Position numbers and translations under genes: made by a program. A stretch of DNA of 64,000 nt, from the NCBI GenBank assembly GCA_015680905.1, contig CM027383.1, positions 37,942,501 through 38,006,500 on the forward strand, read 5' to 3'. Within the stretch, counting starts at the first letter, position 1. Each line of letters starts with the position of its first letter. The notes under the pieces are model-generated. The model was not told the DNA's origin and made no database searches. It saw nothing but the letters and a program-made list of their open reading frames with translations. This stretch comes from Coptis chinensis. Taxonomy: Eukaryota; Streptophyta; Magnoliopsida; Ranunculales; Ranunculaceae. Shown here in pieces: positions 10,964 to 21,945 of the stretch.

Positions 10964-13828
10964 CCAAACAATATTAGTGGTTCTTAAAAAAGAGGAGGTC
11001 CTAATAATTAGAAATGTCTCTCCAAATTTGTTTAAATCTCCCTAATCTATTTTTATTTTTCTATAGCTCCTCAAATTAAAAAAAATAATAACAAATTAAA
11101 TAAACCTTATACAAATTCTACCGAAAACCTAACTTTTCTCCTGAAACTACGATTGTCTCTTATTTTCTTCCCTACCAAGCAAGAGTTCACAATAGCCCCA
11201 CTACTGCATTGTTGAAGGTTGCATACTTGCATTCGTTAAATCAATTGGAAAAATATAATTAGCACTGAAAATAGTCACACGTACAACTTACAACTGTTCC
11301 CTCTCCTATCCTGTTAATTTAGTCTTTCCAACACTAGGTACGCATACTAGAGGCTTGTTGTGATCTCAGTTGCTGAACAATGTCAACACCAGTTTCCAAT
11401 TGATATTAAGACCTTATCAAGCTGAAAAAGTCTTTCAGTTGTCAGCACCAAGTACTGGCAAGTTAAACAAATACAACCTATGAGCATGACAGGTATTGTT
11501 TTGCGAGCTTTAGTGGATTCCTATAATCAAGGGTTTAACAAATCTTATACATGCATCAGCATACACTTTCCTTGCATGTTTATGAGCTTAATTTGCTTTG
11601 TTGAACTGTTATTAGTTAAAATTATGTTATGCGGTATTCCAATCTCTCACTCATTCACATTCAAGAAATCAAATTGCTATTTAAGTATATATGTTACATA
11701 ATTGTTGGAGTTGGATTATAAATTGTTTTATCGTCCCTATATCTCTATATATTCTCAAGGAAAAGATTCACATGAGACTATTTCACTAAAGTATTTTGTT
11801 TTGCATTCATGCCACATTCATTTGAATATGCTGACAGTTTTATTTTTCTCCATTTTTTCGTTTGTTTTCGTGATTTTGGTTGTGTAATTTTGTCCTGGAC
11901 TATGTGTTGATTCTGTGGAGGGATGTGCAATTGTGTTTCTTTAGATATGGCATTGCTTAAGTTCTTCCTGATATGTTTCCACTATAGCAAGCATAGGTTA
12001 AAGGAACTACTTAATGAAGTAGTAGAAATAACAAATTCTTTTGATCTCTAAAGAGAGTTTGATGTAAGAAAACAATCCCATCGAATTGACATTCCCCGCC
12101 TGTATGTTACTAAGGAAGTGTGAACGTATTCAAATTATTGATGATAGTACGTGAGAATATGAGCAGAGTTCCATGACCAACAAGGTAGGGGGACTTTGGA
12201 TCAGAAAGATAGCTGACACTCCCACTATGTTAGTGCCCTAGCTACCAACCCACCTTCGTGTGCAAAAGTTTCCAACCATTCAAATGAAACACTAAAGCTC
12301 ATAGGAAATTGCAGCTCAATCTGCATAAAAAACATAAAAGCACACTAATGCAAGACCAGCCAACTAAAGACTATATTTTCCTTCCTATTTCATTACCAAG
12401 GAGTATGGCTGACATTGTCAGACTCTTATCTAGAGGTGAGGAAAGCAGATAAGGAGGGAGAGGGAAAGTGGACCTCAAGAAAGTAGACTATTATCTACTT
12501 GGTTGCAGAGCTTCGAAAGATTATTTTCAGCTTGACTGTATTCTACACATGGCTTAAACTGATATGTGTGCAGTGATGATGTACCAACTGGTGAGATTTT
12601 AAATATCAATTTTAACTATATGTATGACTTACTTGAGAATTATTCTGCCATCCCTAGAGATTTATTTTCACAATTTGCACTCAATTGATTCGTATGTTTT
12701 TTTTAGTATTTATTTTTAAACACATATTTTTTTTTTTGGGTTTTGATATATATTTAATTGAACACAAATTTTCCTCTTCTTCTACAGAAAAGGAAACCCC
12801 CAATCACAATGAAGAAGAAGGCACCAAGGCCGTTCTAGGCACTGTTCAATCAAGTAAGCAATTCATTTCTTTGAATTTTATCATGATATGATAGGTCCGG
12901 CAATTTTGTATTCAAGTATGTCCCTTTTATACAATCTTTTAGTTGTTGTTCACCCACCCCAATATTTATCACCCCAGTTTTTTACCCAAAAAAACAATAA
13001 TTCGGCCAAAAACAAAGAATTCCATGCGCTCTTTTCAATTTTCAATTGTTCGCCTTGTAGAAACACCCAAAAAAAAGAAAAACTTGTTTCTCTCTCAAAA
13101 GTCAAAACCTGCATTTATAAAAAAAAACCACTGAATTTTTTTGAGGACCTACTAATAAAAAAACCCTTCCTCAAACTGGAAAAAAAAAAATTCCTTTCAC
13201 TGATTTGCATTTTCATTCATTGATTCAGTTAAACAAATGTGTTAATATTTGCGAAAGCGTAATTTTCAATCCCCCAATCTATTCAGTCAAGGCTCGAAAC
13301 TGTTGTAGTGATTATGAGATAGTTAGACCCCTTTCTCTATTTCTCTATCCATTATCTCTACTTCAAATTTCCAATATTTGTTTCTCTATTTTGTGTTAAC
13401 CAGAGTCTAATCATCCTAGCACGTAACAACTCAATTATTATACATAGAATCTGGGTCTATATCTTAATAGTATATTGTATATCTTCTTCTTTTTGTTTAC
13501 ATCTGGGAAAATTTCGATCAAGAACTTAATATTTGCAAATTTCTTCAATTTGATGATCTACATATATGAGTATAAAACAAGGGACATCATAGAAGAATAC
13601 TAAGAAGTAAGTTAGTTTTTTTGAATTTTTTAACTTTGTTTTTGATTCTTCAGTGTTTCATTTCTTCTATTCCACCCCCACCCCTTAGAATCTGCCCTTA
13701 TGCTATCTTGGTGAAAAATTGGTGCTATCACATTATTATGGTGTTAAATACAAATTAAAAATCTTCTTGATAACAAAATTCACACATTAGGTTTTGAGTA
13801 GCGTACTGGGAGAGAAAGAGAGAGAGAA
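10964..13828. other. No recognisable gene; one exon-like block
   Basis: AT-rich sequence inside the candidate Helitron. A short block at 12788-12853 lies between CAG and GTAAGC splice-like borders and reads as a charged peptide (ETPNHNEEEGTKAVLG). It may be a further captured exon that I cannot assign. Plus-strand ORFs near 11480-11887 and 12888-13399 have no motif. Confidence 0.45.
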
Positions 13829-14147
13829 ATGGAGGGAGGAGAAGAAGGGATTGATAGAGTAGAGAACTCAAAAGACTTGCAGTAACAAAGTAAAGCACTT
13901 GACAAGCTTACTAACCATGTCGAAGATCGTCAGCTTAATTCTACTAGAGTTCAAGAGGTATACACTTAAAAAACAATAATTTTCGTTTCTTTGATTTTTA
14001 GTTGGGTTTTTTAAACAATTGGGGTTTCTTAAAATTTAGTGTACTTTAAGGAGTGTATGATTGATTATGTGTTGTAATGGTCATGTGCAGGCTATGACAT
14101 CAATTTCTGCATCGCCGGAGGCTGATTTGAATGCAATGAAACTCTAG
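13829..14147 (+). pseudogene. HYPK-like (huntingtin-interacting protein K) fragment
   Basis: Exon 1 (13829-13957) starts MEGGEEGIDRVENSKDLQ and continues QSKALDKLTNHVEDRQLNS; exon 2 (14091-14147) gives AMTSISASPEADLNAMKL. This matches the N-terminal half of plant HYPK, which in eukaryotes binds the NatA N-terminal acetyltransferase at the ribosome. An in-frame TAA at 13883-13885 sits where a Gln of the family's Gln run is expected. Exon 2 ends in a stop where the family continues into the C-terminal UBA-like domain, which is missing. The GT/AG borders are intact. It is a non-functional captured or relic fragment next to the unrelated GH9 piece. Confidence 0.8.
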
Positions 14148-14619
14148 TGTTGTTTCTTATCTATTTTGAGAAGTGTTTTTAAGTGTCTTATTTGGTTATG
14201 TTGCAAATATTTGTATGGTGATTGTGAATGTTACACTTTGATATATGAACTTGGGAGTTTGTTTATGCTTCTTCATCTATAGTCTGACAATATTCTGTGT
14301 GTTGATAGTTATATATGAAATTTGTGATCGATTCGCTTATCATATACATGACATGTAACTAAATACTGAGTTACTCATAATGTGTCCATATTTTACTTTA
14401 GGCTATGCAATAAAAAAAAACTAGATGAAGTTCCTCTACGCACAAATGTGCACATATTGCTTCCATGCTTGAACAAAAAAAAAATCCATTATGGCATGTG
14501 AACACTAAATGTCCTAAAAATGGAAAATTTCTCCCTAATTTGAAATTTATTTTGTGCTCAATATTTTTTATTTATTTATTGAGGAACTAAGTTTTCTGTT
14601 GGACAATTGTGTTGGGCAG
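14148..14619. other. Spacer between the HYPK and GH9 fragments
   Basis: I see neither the missing HYPK C-terminal exon nor the GH9 exon expected before 14620. The join between the two gene pieces lies somewhere in this AT-rich interval. Confidence 0.5.
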
Positions 14620-15019
14620 GTTGGTGATGCTAATAAGGACCATGCTTGCTGAGAGACACCAGAAGATATGGACACATGAAGATCAGTATTCAAGATAGAC
14701 AAAAATAGTCCTGGGTCAAATATAGCTGCTGAAACTGTTGCAACACTAGCAGAGTACTGCTTCATTTGTCTTTAGGAAAATTGATCCCTCTTACTCCAGG
14801 CTTCTGAGCAGAAGAGTTATCAGTGTAAGAAAAAATGTCTTTTCTTTCTCTGTTTCTTTTTTTTGTTTTGTTTCTAATGTTCTTTAAAACTTTAGTCATT
14901 AGAAGTTTTATTTCAATGTGGGCTTCATAGGTATATGGACTTGCTGATAAGTACAGAGGAGTAGTAATGGTTTAAAATCATATGTCTGCCCATTTTACTG
15001 CTCTTATTCTGGTTACCAA
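14620..15019 (+). pseudogene. GH9 endo-beta-1,4-glucanase fragment, upstream part
   Basis: Exon 14620-14824 reads VGDANKDHAC, stop, ETPEDMDT, stop, RSVFKIDKNSPGSNIAAET, then in another frame DPSYSRLLSRRVISV. Exon 14931-15019 reads GLADKYRG and, after a frameshift, SNGLKSYVCPFYCSYSGYQ. These are consecutive signature blocks of plant GH9 cellulases. In-frame TGA codons lie at 14650-14652 and 14677-14679. The exon's last codon (CAA, Gln) abuts the element A insertion, and the gene resumes in phase at 38395. The N-terminal exons are absent. Plant GH9 enzymes cut cellulose-like glucan in the wall; this copy cannot. Confidence 0.9.
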
Positions 15020-15020
15020 G
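15016..15020. repeat. Target site duplication CCAAG, left copy, of element A
   Basis: Identical to 38311-38315. Removing element A and one copy restores a GH9 exon end and a GTAAGC splice donor (final G of CCAAG plus TAAGC), which confirms the insertion point. Confidence 0.95.
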
Positions 15021-15239
15021 TGTTTCGACCAAATATGATCAAAATACTAAGTGGTGATGAAATAGGTAAATAACGTAGAAGAGTAGTGAGAAAAATGATG
15101 GTGATTGAGTGAATGATGAGACTGTACCTTTCAGTTGCCTACGTACCCAAATTATCGATGAGATCAAGTCTCAAGAACGCAGTTCTTTATGAAAAATAGT
15201 TTGGTATTTATATAGGTAGAGTAGAGACTCTTTGTAGCT
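15021..15239 (-). repeat. Left (3') LTR of element A, outer part
   Basis: Base for base close to 37828-38055 of the right LTR: TGTTTCGACC, then ACGTAGAAGAG, GTTGCCTACGTACCC and GGTATTTATATAGG. It is cut by element B after TAGCT (15235-15239) and resumes at 26290. Confidence 0.92.
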
Positions 15240-16782
15240 TGATAAGAGCCCAAAACTGTAGTTTTAACCCTTTAACAATATTACTTTTTGACCAATTATG
15301 TGATTAATAAGTAAGAGTTAGTACCGCTATCGTGTTCTTATGTACTTCAGGCATTGGAGTCGAATATGTGCATAAATGCGCCCCTTTTTGTAAAATAATG
15401 GAGAAAGGGTTGGTTGTTAAGAAGTTCTATGATTAAAGGCCAAGATCCAAGGAGAAAAAGCCCATTTAAAGCCTTGTCAAATCTAAAAAGTCAAAGTCAA
15501 CGCGGGCAGAAATAATGCACAAAAGTCAGCAGAACTTCCGGAAGTCGTATCTTTGGACTCAGACCTCAGAATTGGGCCTACCTTATGTCAAAACGACCGT
15601 CTTGGAAAGAGATTTCCAATGGTCCCATCCTTGACCCAATCAAAGGAGTATAAGTGGACGAAAAGGCTATTGAAGTCAAATCCAACTGAAAAGGCCTCTG
15701 TGGACTAAAGAAATTAGGTTTTGGGATCGATTTTTCGGCCCAAAATATGGCTCCTCGGCCCATGCACGAAAAAGTGGATCTTGTCTCCTCCATTTGAAGA
15801 CACAAGACTTAGCTCTTAAGCATATAGTTTTTTACTTAGCCAGGATCCAATAACTTGTTTTAGATCTAGTTTTAACTTTATAGAATTAGTTTTCCATTTC
15901 CAATAGATTAGTTAGAACAAAGAATGAATATTATTTAGAATCAGATTTAGTTTTATAATAAATTATTAATTTTTCATTTTAATTTAGTTTATTGATTCAA
16001 TCCTTATTTAGTTTTAGTTGTCTTAAATTCATAATTAGGTTGTCTTAATTTGATAATTAGTTAATCATCATCTTAGTTCTAGATTAAGTTTAAATCTTGT
16101 TTTAATTCATTTGGAATCATTATTATTATTGTTCAATTAGATTTAGGAGTTTAATCATTTATTCAATAATGGGTTGTTTTGATTGTTCTTGTTTTAGAAA
16201 TGATAATATAATGATTCAAGGCTAAAACCTCCATTAGAGAGGTTTGAAGAAGCCTTGATAAAAACTTGATTGTTGTTAGGGTAGAATAGTTCATAATATT
16301 CTATTCCATTCTAGAAAGTAATTAGTTCACCATGAGAATGGGTTTGAATGATTCACATGCTAGTTGTTAGTTGGTAGAGATTACCATGGACAATTAGGGT
16401 TAGAAACACCCAATTGTTATATGGAAGCATTACAATTCGGATTACGACAATTCCTCGCTAGTTGATTAAGTTGAATTAAGGTGGAATCAAATCCCCCTAA
16501 TTTATTATCATATAGTCAATTTAGTATTTCCGTATTTTGGATTATTGCATCTTGATTAGTATAATTTCCATCATTACTCTCATCGACTTTGATAGAACTG
16601 ATAATCTTAGTTAATGTAAATTCTAAAGAACTAGGAGTGGAACGAACTTTCTATTCCAACTATATTCCAATAGTATCGAGAGTAGACAACTTTGATAATT
16701 ATGTAGAAATTAGTTTTAGTTTTACTTACGTTTGAGTTTCATCGCTTATTCGTAGGTAAAACTATCGTTTTTACATTTATCA
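15240..16782 (+). repeat. 5' LTR of element B
   Basis: TG...CA ended, 1543 bp, matching 24746-26289 throughout. It contains a long T-rich section rich in TTAGTTTTA-like repeats (about 15830-16150). Confidence 0.95.
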
Positions 16783-16784
16783 AA

Positions 16785-16799
16785 TGGCACCGCTGCCAT
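16785..16799 (+). promoter_or_regulatory. Primer-binding site of element B
   Basis: TGGCACCGCTGCCAT, two bases after the LTR, resembles the TGGCGCCGTTGCC type that pairs with the 3' end of plant tRNA-Asp and is usual in Athila-like elements. Two transitions separate it from that form. Confidence 0.7.
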
Positions 16800-16930
16800 C
16801 TTAGTTCTGTTTAGAATTGGTTTCATTAGTAATGTTAGTCTTCCCAAAGTCCCATTAAACCCACTCACCCTTGTTTGGTTCTAACCGTGATTGTCTGGTT
16901 CAGAAACTAAAAAAAATTTCTAGGAAAAGC

Positions 16931-17140
16931 CTGAGCGCACCCCGCGCCCATCCAAGGCTAACTTTGAGCGCGCCCTGCGCTGAAATGCCTAGAACTCGAG
17001 TTGGACCTGAGCGCGACCCGTGCCCTGTCAAGGCAAATTTTGAGCGCCCCCTGCGCTGAAGCGCCTGGAACTCGAGTTGGACTTGAGCGCGATCCGCGCC
17101 CTATCTAGGCTATTTCTGAGCGTGACCCGCGCCCTTTTCT
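16931..17140 (+). repeat. GC-rich tandem repeat in the leader of element B
   Basis: Alternating blocks of the type GAGCGCGACCCGCGCCCT and GAACTCGAGTTGGAC recur about every 40-110 bases, three to four times. The block stands out from the AT-rich surroundings. A degenerate copy of the same blocks is at 22617-22715. Confidence 0.85.
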
Positions 17141-17379
17141 GGAGCAACCCGATTTCCACAGGTCAGTTCAAACTTCCATTTCTTCAAGTTATTCAGTGTT
17201 TCTAACTTATTAAATACACTGAGCTCACGTAAACAAGACGCTATTCATAAGCGAAGCAAGGAGGTATTCAGGTACTTCTTTCTTCCACTCCTTGCATCTC
17301 CTATTAGAGGATTTATACTAGCATATCAGGGTTGTGTTTGACTGTTGTCATGTTTATTTAATATTGGACTTAGCCTTGC

Positions 17380-18740
17380 ATGAGATTAAGGTCAAGTAGA
17401 GAAAAAATGACTAACATAATCTATCGTGAACGTCAACACACACACCTATCTAGTATACCACACACCACACCTGAAATAATGGCTGAAGAAAGAGAGTCTC
17501 CTCTCTTTGACTTTTACAAAGCCTTGAACGATAGCCCAAAATCTTGCATCGTTCTTGCGGACCGATGGGGATTTCGATCCCCCAAATATATTTAATTTGT
17601 TACCCATTTTTCATGGGTTAGACCATGAAAAACCTTATCAGCATATGAGTAGGATTGAACAAGTCCTTACCACATTCCATCATCCTACGGTTGGTGCAGA
17701 ACAAATTAAACTGAGGGTGTTTCCTTTCACCCTAGCCGACAAGGTGGCGTCTTGGTTAACTACATAAACGCCTAATTCTGTGGACTCATGGGCCAAACTT
17801 GTTCAACTATTTATGGAACATTTTTACCCACCATTGAAGACATATGAAATGCTTTTCAAGATTCATTTTTTTCGATAGAATCCTCATGAATCCTTTTCAG
17901 AGGTTTGGAATTGTTTCACTGACCTTCTTATAGAGTGTCCACATCATAACCTTGCGAAAGACACGTTAGTTCGTTCCTTTTTCAAGAGACTTTTACACCA
18001 CCATAAAGAGGTCCTTGATATAATGAATGGGGGTAGTTTCCTCAGTAAAGGAGCGTCAGAGGCTTATAAGTTTTTAGAAGATCAAACAAAGCGTAATAAT
18101 AATTGGGGGGTTAGTGACGATATCCCCCGCTCCGCTAGTTCTTCTTCAACAGTTAAGGCTACCAGTATGTTTGAGGTTAAATCTGATCTTGAGCTTAAAC
18201 CTCTAATTGAATCCCTCACTAAAAAGGTAGAAGCTATTTCTGTTCAACAAAAGCCTACCCCTAACATGAATATCAACTCTATTCCATGTAATTTCTATTT
18301 GAGTCCTACGCATCTTGACTCCTATTGTCCTTTAGTCTATGAACAACCATCCGCCCAGCCGGACAATGTTTGTTCCATTAATAGTGAACCTAACGCACCT
18401 TGGAGACAAAATCCTAACTACGGTTGGCGAAATAATCAACAAGTTACACCTCCAGCGTATAATAATCAAAATGTTAGGCAAGCAAACAATTACAATCAAG
18501 CTCCACCGAGACAAGGACAAGGACAAGGACAAGGTAATTATAATAAGAATAATTATAATGCTAATAGAGGTATCATTCCGGTTAATCATAACTATCACAA
18601 CCCACCTGTTAATAATCAACGTGAGATAGTTCCTGTCACACCACCTGTAACAACTACTCCTCCATAACCGGATCGTTTCGACGCCTTTATGCAAACCCAA
18701 CAACAAATTTTACAGTCCATCCAACTTTCTTTGCAGTAGT
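17380..18740 (+). pseudogene. Gag polyprotein remnant of element B
   Basis: Reading frames 17380-17595, 17555-17767 and 18023-18667 together give a gypsy Gag. The N-terminal part has MAEERESPLFDFYKALN. The capsid-like domain has FHGLDHEKPYQHMSRIEQ, FPFTLADKVASWL, DSWAKLVQLFMEHFYPP, ECPHHNLAKDTLVRSFF and MNGGSFLSKGASEAY. An Asn/Gln-rich tail follows, with a short GQ repeat at about 18514-18534. One frameshift near 17560-17590 and stops near 17765 and 17875 break it. No CCHC zinc knuckle is obvious; CNFYLSPTHLDSYC at about 18289-18330 may be a degenerate finger. Confidence 0.88.
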
Positions 18741-18768
18741 TAACCCATGAAAAGTACAACCCAAAGGT

Positions 18769-19998
18769 GTGTTTCTAGGTCAAGCGATACCAAATCCTAA
18801 AACAACGAACACAGCCTTTGAGGTAAACTATAATACTAGTAATGAAAATGGAAACATAGGTGAGCTAAATGTCATCACCACTCTCCGTTCTGGCAGAGTG
18901 GTTGATAACGCCATAACTATGCATGTAGTTACCCCACCAGTAGTCCCTACACTTGATATTTTACTAGATACCGAAGTAGTAACTGAAGAACCTACCTCTG
19001 TAAAAGTACCAGTTAAACCACAACCTAAGAAACAAAAGGCCAAGGTTAAACATCCTATTGATCCATATGCTAAATATAGAGAGAAACTACCGTTTCCCCA
19101 GAGATTAGCTATGTTAAACAAGGATACAAATTTTGATGAGATTAGGGAGGTTTTTAAAAATCTAACGATAAACCTTCTTTTTCTTAAAGCGATTAAAAAG
19201 TTACCTCACCATGCTAAGTTTCTCAAAGAGTTATGCACTATTAGGCATAAAACAAATATTTCTAAAGACACCTTTTTAACTGAACAGTTTCCAACTTTAA
19301 CCGAACATAATGGAATCGTTAAGTATAAGGACCATGGTCATCCAACTATACAGTGTACCTTAGGAGATTCCCATACGATGACCGCGTAATTAGACTTTGG
19401 GGCGAGTGTTAACTTACTCCCGTATTATTTATATAAACAAATAGGTCTACAGGAGATGCAACCTACTAAAATGACGTTGCAATTAGCTGATTGGTCTATT
19501 AAGTATCCTAAGGGGGTGGTTGAAAACATGCTTGTTAAGGTTCAAGATTTCTACTATCCTGCTGATTTTGTTATCCTCAATACAAAAGTCGCTAACGATT
19601 ATGTTTCAATCATTTTAGGGCGTCCTTTCTTGGCTACTACCAACGCGCTCATAAACTGCCGCGATGGTTCGATGTCCATGTCTTTTGGCCATCTTTCGGT
19701 TGAGGTAAATATTTTTAAAATGATGAAACTGTTCCCAGATACGATTTCGGATGGACAGGTTAGCATGATTGATAGCTTAACTCAAGATTATTTCAAAACC
19801 ACGTTTCCTGATAATCAGATGCACAAATTCCTTTTCTTTGGAAGTTCCAACTTCGACGAGAACTCCTTGGAAGTCGAGGAAGATTTCCTTCGACTCTTTT
19901 GCAACTCTTCATTGCCACCTCACGAGTCCCTCCTTGTCAACATCCATTCATCCCTTAACGCTATGACAAAAGATGAATTTTTCACCCTCTATCCCTAG
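18769..19998 (+). pseudogene. Retroviral-type aspartic protease region of element B
   Basis: The frame encodes KYREKLPFPQRL, then a linker, then the protease: LDFGASVNLLPYYLYKQIGL, MTLQLADWSIKYPKGVVENM and VSIILGRPFLATTNALI. The D-x-G-A-S active-site motif and the ILGRPFL flap-side block are intact. A single in-frame TAA at 19387-19389 sits one codon before the LDFGAS block; upstream and downstream parts are otherwise in the same frame. In Athila relatives this place normally reads LCDLGAS. The reading frame ends at 19998 with no transition to reverse transcriptase. Confidence 0.88.
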
Positions 19999-20488
19999 TG
20001 ATTCTCTTAACCCACCTATTGAGGAATGTCTTGCATATCTCAAGGCTTCTGATGATCTAGACCTGAGAGCTCTAGCCGAGCCCCATTCATCCACCTCATA
20101 TCATCCTGTCACTCATTCATCTTCTATCACCAATTTTCCCCACCTTCCACCTTTTCAAAGGAACCTTGAGCTTGCACTTGACCCTCTTGTTTCTCCTGTG
20201 TTTCATGATTTTCTAAATCCTCTTAATACAAAAATAATTCCCAAGGGAAAGGCACTTGACACCTTCATTTTCAGAATTGAGACAGTTCTTACTTACACCA
20301 TGAACGAGTTTTGTGCTAAACCCACATTCTCAGTTTTTCCATTCTTTCCTTCTAAAACTTATCCGTATTCAACATATCTTCCACAAACATCCATTTTCTC
20401 ACGATCATTCACTTGGACACCCTTTCCTTCAAAGATGAAAAAGAAGGTGCATGCTCGGTTACGTTCTAGGTCTATCAAACTTCGCTGA
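19973..20488 (+). CDS. Ser/Pro-rich ORF after the protease of element B, unknown
   Basis: A 171-codon open frame overlaps the protease frame end by 26 bases. It is rich in Ser, Pro, Thr and Phe (for example HSSSITNFPHLPPFQRNLE) and ends with a basic tail (KKKVHARLRSRSIKLR). I see no RT, integrase or membrane signature. It occupies the place where pol would begin in a complete element. It may be drifted pre-RT linker or non-coding sequence. Confidence 0.35.
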   Translation: MNFSPSIPSDSLNPPIEECLAYLKASDDLDLRALAEPHSSTSYHPVTHSSSITNFPHLPPFQRNLELALDPLVSPVFHDFLNPLNTKIIPKGKALDTFIFRIETVLTYTMNEFCAKPTFSVFPFFPSKTYPYSTYLPQTSIFSRSFTWTPFPSKMKKKVHARLRSRSIKLR

Positions 20489-20569
20489 AAATCTTGGTGC
20501 TTCATTATGTTTGGGGGTGCATTCCATGTTATTTATTTATGGAAAGATCCACAACTATTTCGGTTGTTG

Positions 20570-21945
20570 ATATATGGTAAACTGCATGTTCATTATATAT
20601 ATATATATATCTATATATATATTAGAGATGAAGTTGATAGGGTTATATACTAAAAGCATTACTTTTGTATTAACTCTAATTCTTTATATTTTGAATGAGA
20701 ATCATATGGGCAAATATTATGCATATTATATATGTTATTAGTTATATGCATGTGTCTAATACTTTATGTTGTAGATGATATGGTGTGAACACACAGAAGA
20801 TCATATCATCAGTACCTCATAAAGTATAAGTAATTGTTCACAACCTAGATGGATTTGGACAAACCATTGGTACGGTTGTAGTATAATCTGGTATTAGTCT
20901 ATCTTGACTATAGGATTACACTAGTACACTTTGTGTGTATTGAACAAGACCAAGTGAGGTTGTTTCTCTTTATACTAACTGTATAAGAGAACAAACGCCT
21001 CAGTTATTATGGATGCTTGTCCTCCTAATCTGGATATAATAACGGGCACTTACATGCATTGTACATTGCTTTAAATTATTAATGAGTGAGATTCATTTGT
21101 GAATCAACAAACTCGATGGTTTTGGTAATGACATTGTATGTAAGGTGTGCTGTTGATTATAGAAGGAATTTGTGTCTCGCAAGAAGTTGGGTTGATGATG
21201 TCCCCTCGAGGAGCTCAAAAAGATTGTCATGTAAACCCTGCAGGTGGATTTATTCGATATGACAATGAGGTTGAGTGGTACTACTCAAGGACATAAGAAG
21301 TTGATTAATGTAGTTGTCAGTAACTTGACTTAATCAACGAACATTTGATATCTTAAACACGGGGAGATCAACAAGCATATAATATGGAGCCCATAAACGC
21401 TGACACGTAATTTGGGATTAGGGCGGTAGTGCAACAATGGCCTTTAATGGAATAAGCCATTTGTTGATGGACTTGGGCCATGTGTTGCAGGCTTAACATG
21501 GAAGCCCCAAGCCCGGGAGGCGAACCCTAATTTCTCCTCATGGTCCCTGTTCTAGCCTATAAATAGAATACTCTCTTTTTGGCTGAAATTCACTATTCAT
21601 TGTTCTAAAAAAGAGGTAAGAAAAGTAGATCTGAATTCGTTTCTGATCTTGAGAGAAAGAAAGGGGTTGGTAGATCGTTGTCCACACAACGTCCAATATA
21701 TTCTAAAGGAATACAACAGAAGATCAAGATGTTGATTTTAGATTTTATAAAGCTTGGATTCTCAGAGTTATCTAAATCGATTCTCAAAGGTATGTTTTCC
21801 AATCACAAATTGTGGACACCCATTGATTTCGCTACGTGTGGTTCTCACGGTTTGTAGAAATTTTACATTATGAATAACGGTTCCTATAGAAGTCTCGGGA
21901 ATCTGACTTTAAAAGACACACGTTTAAAACAAATTTTCTAAACTC
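20570..21945 (+). mobile_element. Possible solo LTR inserted in element B
   Basis: The composition changes here and the stretch behaves like an LTR. It has an AT microsatellite near 20597-20630. A clear TATA box (CTATAAATAGA, about 21558) is followed by a transcription-start-like region. No ORF continues from the flanks. Near its right end it reads GTGGACACCCATTGATTTCG. I could not find matching ends or a target duplication, so the limits are approximate. Two copies of CTAAACTCTGTTCTATAAA (near 21940 and 21992) flank a polypurine-like motif just downstream. Confidence 0.35.

Noticed and set aside
18332..18706. Minus-strand 124-codon ORF in element B
   Set aside because: It overlaps the Gag Asn/Gln-rich tail in the opposite strand and has Ile/Leu/Ser-rich composition typical of an antisense shadow.
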